Positions 26,275 to 27,500 of a stretch of 27,500 nucleotides of DNA are shown piece by piece. Source of the stretch: Prorocentrum cordatum (lineage: Eukaryota > Sar > Dinophyceae > Prorocentrales > Prorocentraceae); assembly GCA_963575745.1 (NCBI GenBank), contig CAUYUJ010011559.1, forward strand, positions 312,501 through 340,000, read 5' to 3'. Position 1 is the stretch's first letter, and each line of letters starts with the position of its first letter. The notes beneath the pieces were generated by a model. That model saw only the letters and a list, made by a program, of their open reading frames with translations. It was not told where the DNA came from and ran no database searches. Made by a program: the position numbers and the translations under genes.

Positions 26275-27500
26275 CCCCCCCCGCCCTTGGGAGGCCTGGA
26301 AGTGGGCACCAGCACCGAGACGGGGGGCTGCCTCCACAGGGGGGAGAGAGGATCCTAGATTTTTCGATGCTGGTGGTAATGCTTCGGCCACCTCGGAGGC
26401 CAGACTATTACCACCATCGCCGAGATCGGGATCTCTCTTCCCTCGGTGGAGGAGCATCGCCGACATCGGTGTTGGTGTCGATCTCCAGGCCTGCGAGGCC
26501 CCCCGCCCGCGGGGCCCGCGAAGGCCCGCGGGCCGCCCCGCCGCACGCGAGCAGGCGGCCGCTCGCGGCCGGCCACAGGGGAGGCGCCGACCCCCTATCC
26601 CCAGGCGTCGTGGGGTGCTCGAGCGGACGTGCCGTCGCTCGGACGTCCATTCCCCGTGCACTTGTCGATGTCGTGCGTGTTTTTTTTGTTGCTCGATGGT
26701 CCAGGAGGGTCCTCGGATGGTTCTCGCCGAGAAAAAAAGAGGCACACGTCCGAGCGATGCCAAGCCAAAGAGTTGGGGCCCGACCCTGGGATGTACACGA
26801 TATGGGGGGGGACGTCCCGCCTCGATCGGGAGGCGTCTGAGTGGCCCCTCTCGGGGTAGATCCCTGGGTTGTCCCCTGTCTCTGAGCGGCCAAACTGTTG
26901 GGGCGGAGCTCGGGGACGGGGGCAGAACAATCGCCTGCGAACCAGGACGCCGGCAGGAGGGAGGAGGGAGCCCGTGAGCCCCTCGGGTCATGAAAAAATC
27001 CTGACGGGATGTTTTTCTTTCTCTTCTGCCTCCCGGGGCCCTCGCCGGGCCTCGGGACCGTCCAAGAGCGACTCAGGATGAAGAACGGGTCCCGGGGAGT
27101 GCGCGAGACCTCATGGGGTCGAGGTTATGCAAAAATCATGACGTCGGGGATCTGGGAGAGAGGACGTGGGGGGGAGGGACGAAGGGGGGAAGGAGCGAGG
27201 GAAGGAGGGGGGGAGGGGGGAGGGGGGAGGAGGAAGAATGAGACGAGGAACGAGGGAGCAGGGTGAGGAGGATCGATGATGTGTAACGACCGTTTGGTCC
27301 CGAATTGTTGTGGGGGGCAACTGGAGGTATCCGCAGCCCGGGAACCCCTGAGGCAAGTTTTTCCTCCGGCTTCTTCCCTCCCTCCTCCGCCTCTCTGTCC
27401 TCCCCTTCCCTCTTTTCCTCCCCCTCCTCCTGCTGCTTCCTCCCCTATCCCCGAGGGATGGATCAGCTGGGGGCGGCGCTGTCTGGGGACGGCCAGCGAG
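26275..27500. other. GC-rich sequence, no supported gene
   Basis: Long minus-strand frames exist but have Arg/Pro/Gly-rich composition and no recognised domain. An imperfect inverted repeat lies at about 26367-26426 (ATGCTGGTGGTAAT against ATTACCACCAT). A GGGAGG-rich purine tract covers about 27165-27262, and a CTC-rich stretch about 27362-27455. Confidence 0.45.

Noticed and set aside
25693-26991. 432-residue minus-strand frame
   Set aside because: Mostly Arg/Pro/Gly-rich with poly-acidic and RERERER segments from CTC and (CT)n tracts. Only a 64-bp part looked exon-like.
1-27500. tRNA, rRNA or spliced-leader genes
   Set aside because: No cloverleaf, rRNA core or spliced-leader consensus was found by eye. 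A covariance-model scan would be needed to exclude degenerate copies.

Overview
This is eukaryotic nuclear DNA, most likely from a dinoflagellate. It is GC-rich and dominated by simple and tandem repeats. Real protein-coding signal appears only as short, exon-like islands in different frames, mostly on the minus strand. The best taxonomic clue is a decayed element at about 22.85-24.37 kb. It pairs a tyrosine recombinase (core-binding part, box I, box II) with a cytosine-methyltransferase-like domain, a combination I recognise from memory as abundant in dinoflagellate genomes. Introns packed with microsatellites and no obvious canonical splice junctions fit as well. The species cannot be named from the sequence alone.

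Layout. 0-4 kb: an element with terminal inverted repeats, an intron-like dispersed element, a (CAT)n block, long CTC-rich tracts and a compound microsatellite. 4.0-6.7 kb: a tandem array of degenerate GGCATT-rich units, whose best-preserved part has a higher-order period of about 421 bp. A 147-bp near-perfect palindrome sits inside it. 6.98-8.66 kb (minus strand): exons of a TMEM184/organic-solute-transporter-alpha (DUF300) membrane protein, separated by an intron full of (GGA)n and an imperfect repeat. 9.7-10.3 kb: dispersed repeats. 10.45-12.19 kb: six 73-bp units running directly into a 1.26-kb hexamer array, which then changes consensus while keeping its 6-bp period. 12.3-15.4 kb: two more intron-like copies, another inverted-repeat element and a possible coding region.

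15.5-19 kb: a cysteine-rich plus-strand exon, a TCTTGGGG-type imperfect repeat, a minus-strand exon at 17.6-17.95 kb, a second (CAT)n block, and a 109-bp cysteine-containing exon wedged between (CAT)n and (CTC)n. 19.3-22.6 kb: mostly dispersed and TG/CAA-rich repeats. 22.85-24.37 kb: the broken recombinase/methyltransferase-like element. 24.4-25.1 kb: two copies of an intron-like repeat around a coding-like island. 25.2-27.5 kb: simple repeats and GC-rich sequence with weak coding hints.

No rRNA, tRNA, spliced-leader gene or CRISPR array was seen. No complete intact gene can be drawn. Exon edges are approximate because splice sites cannot be fixed without transcripts. Most long open frames here are translations of repeats.
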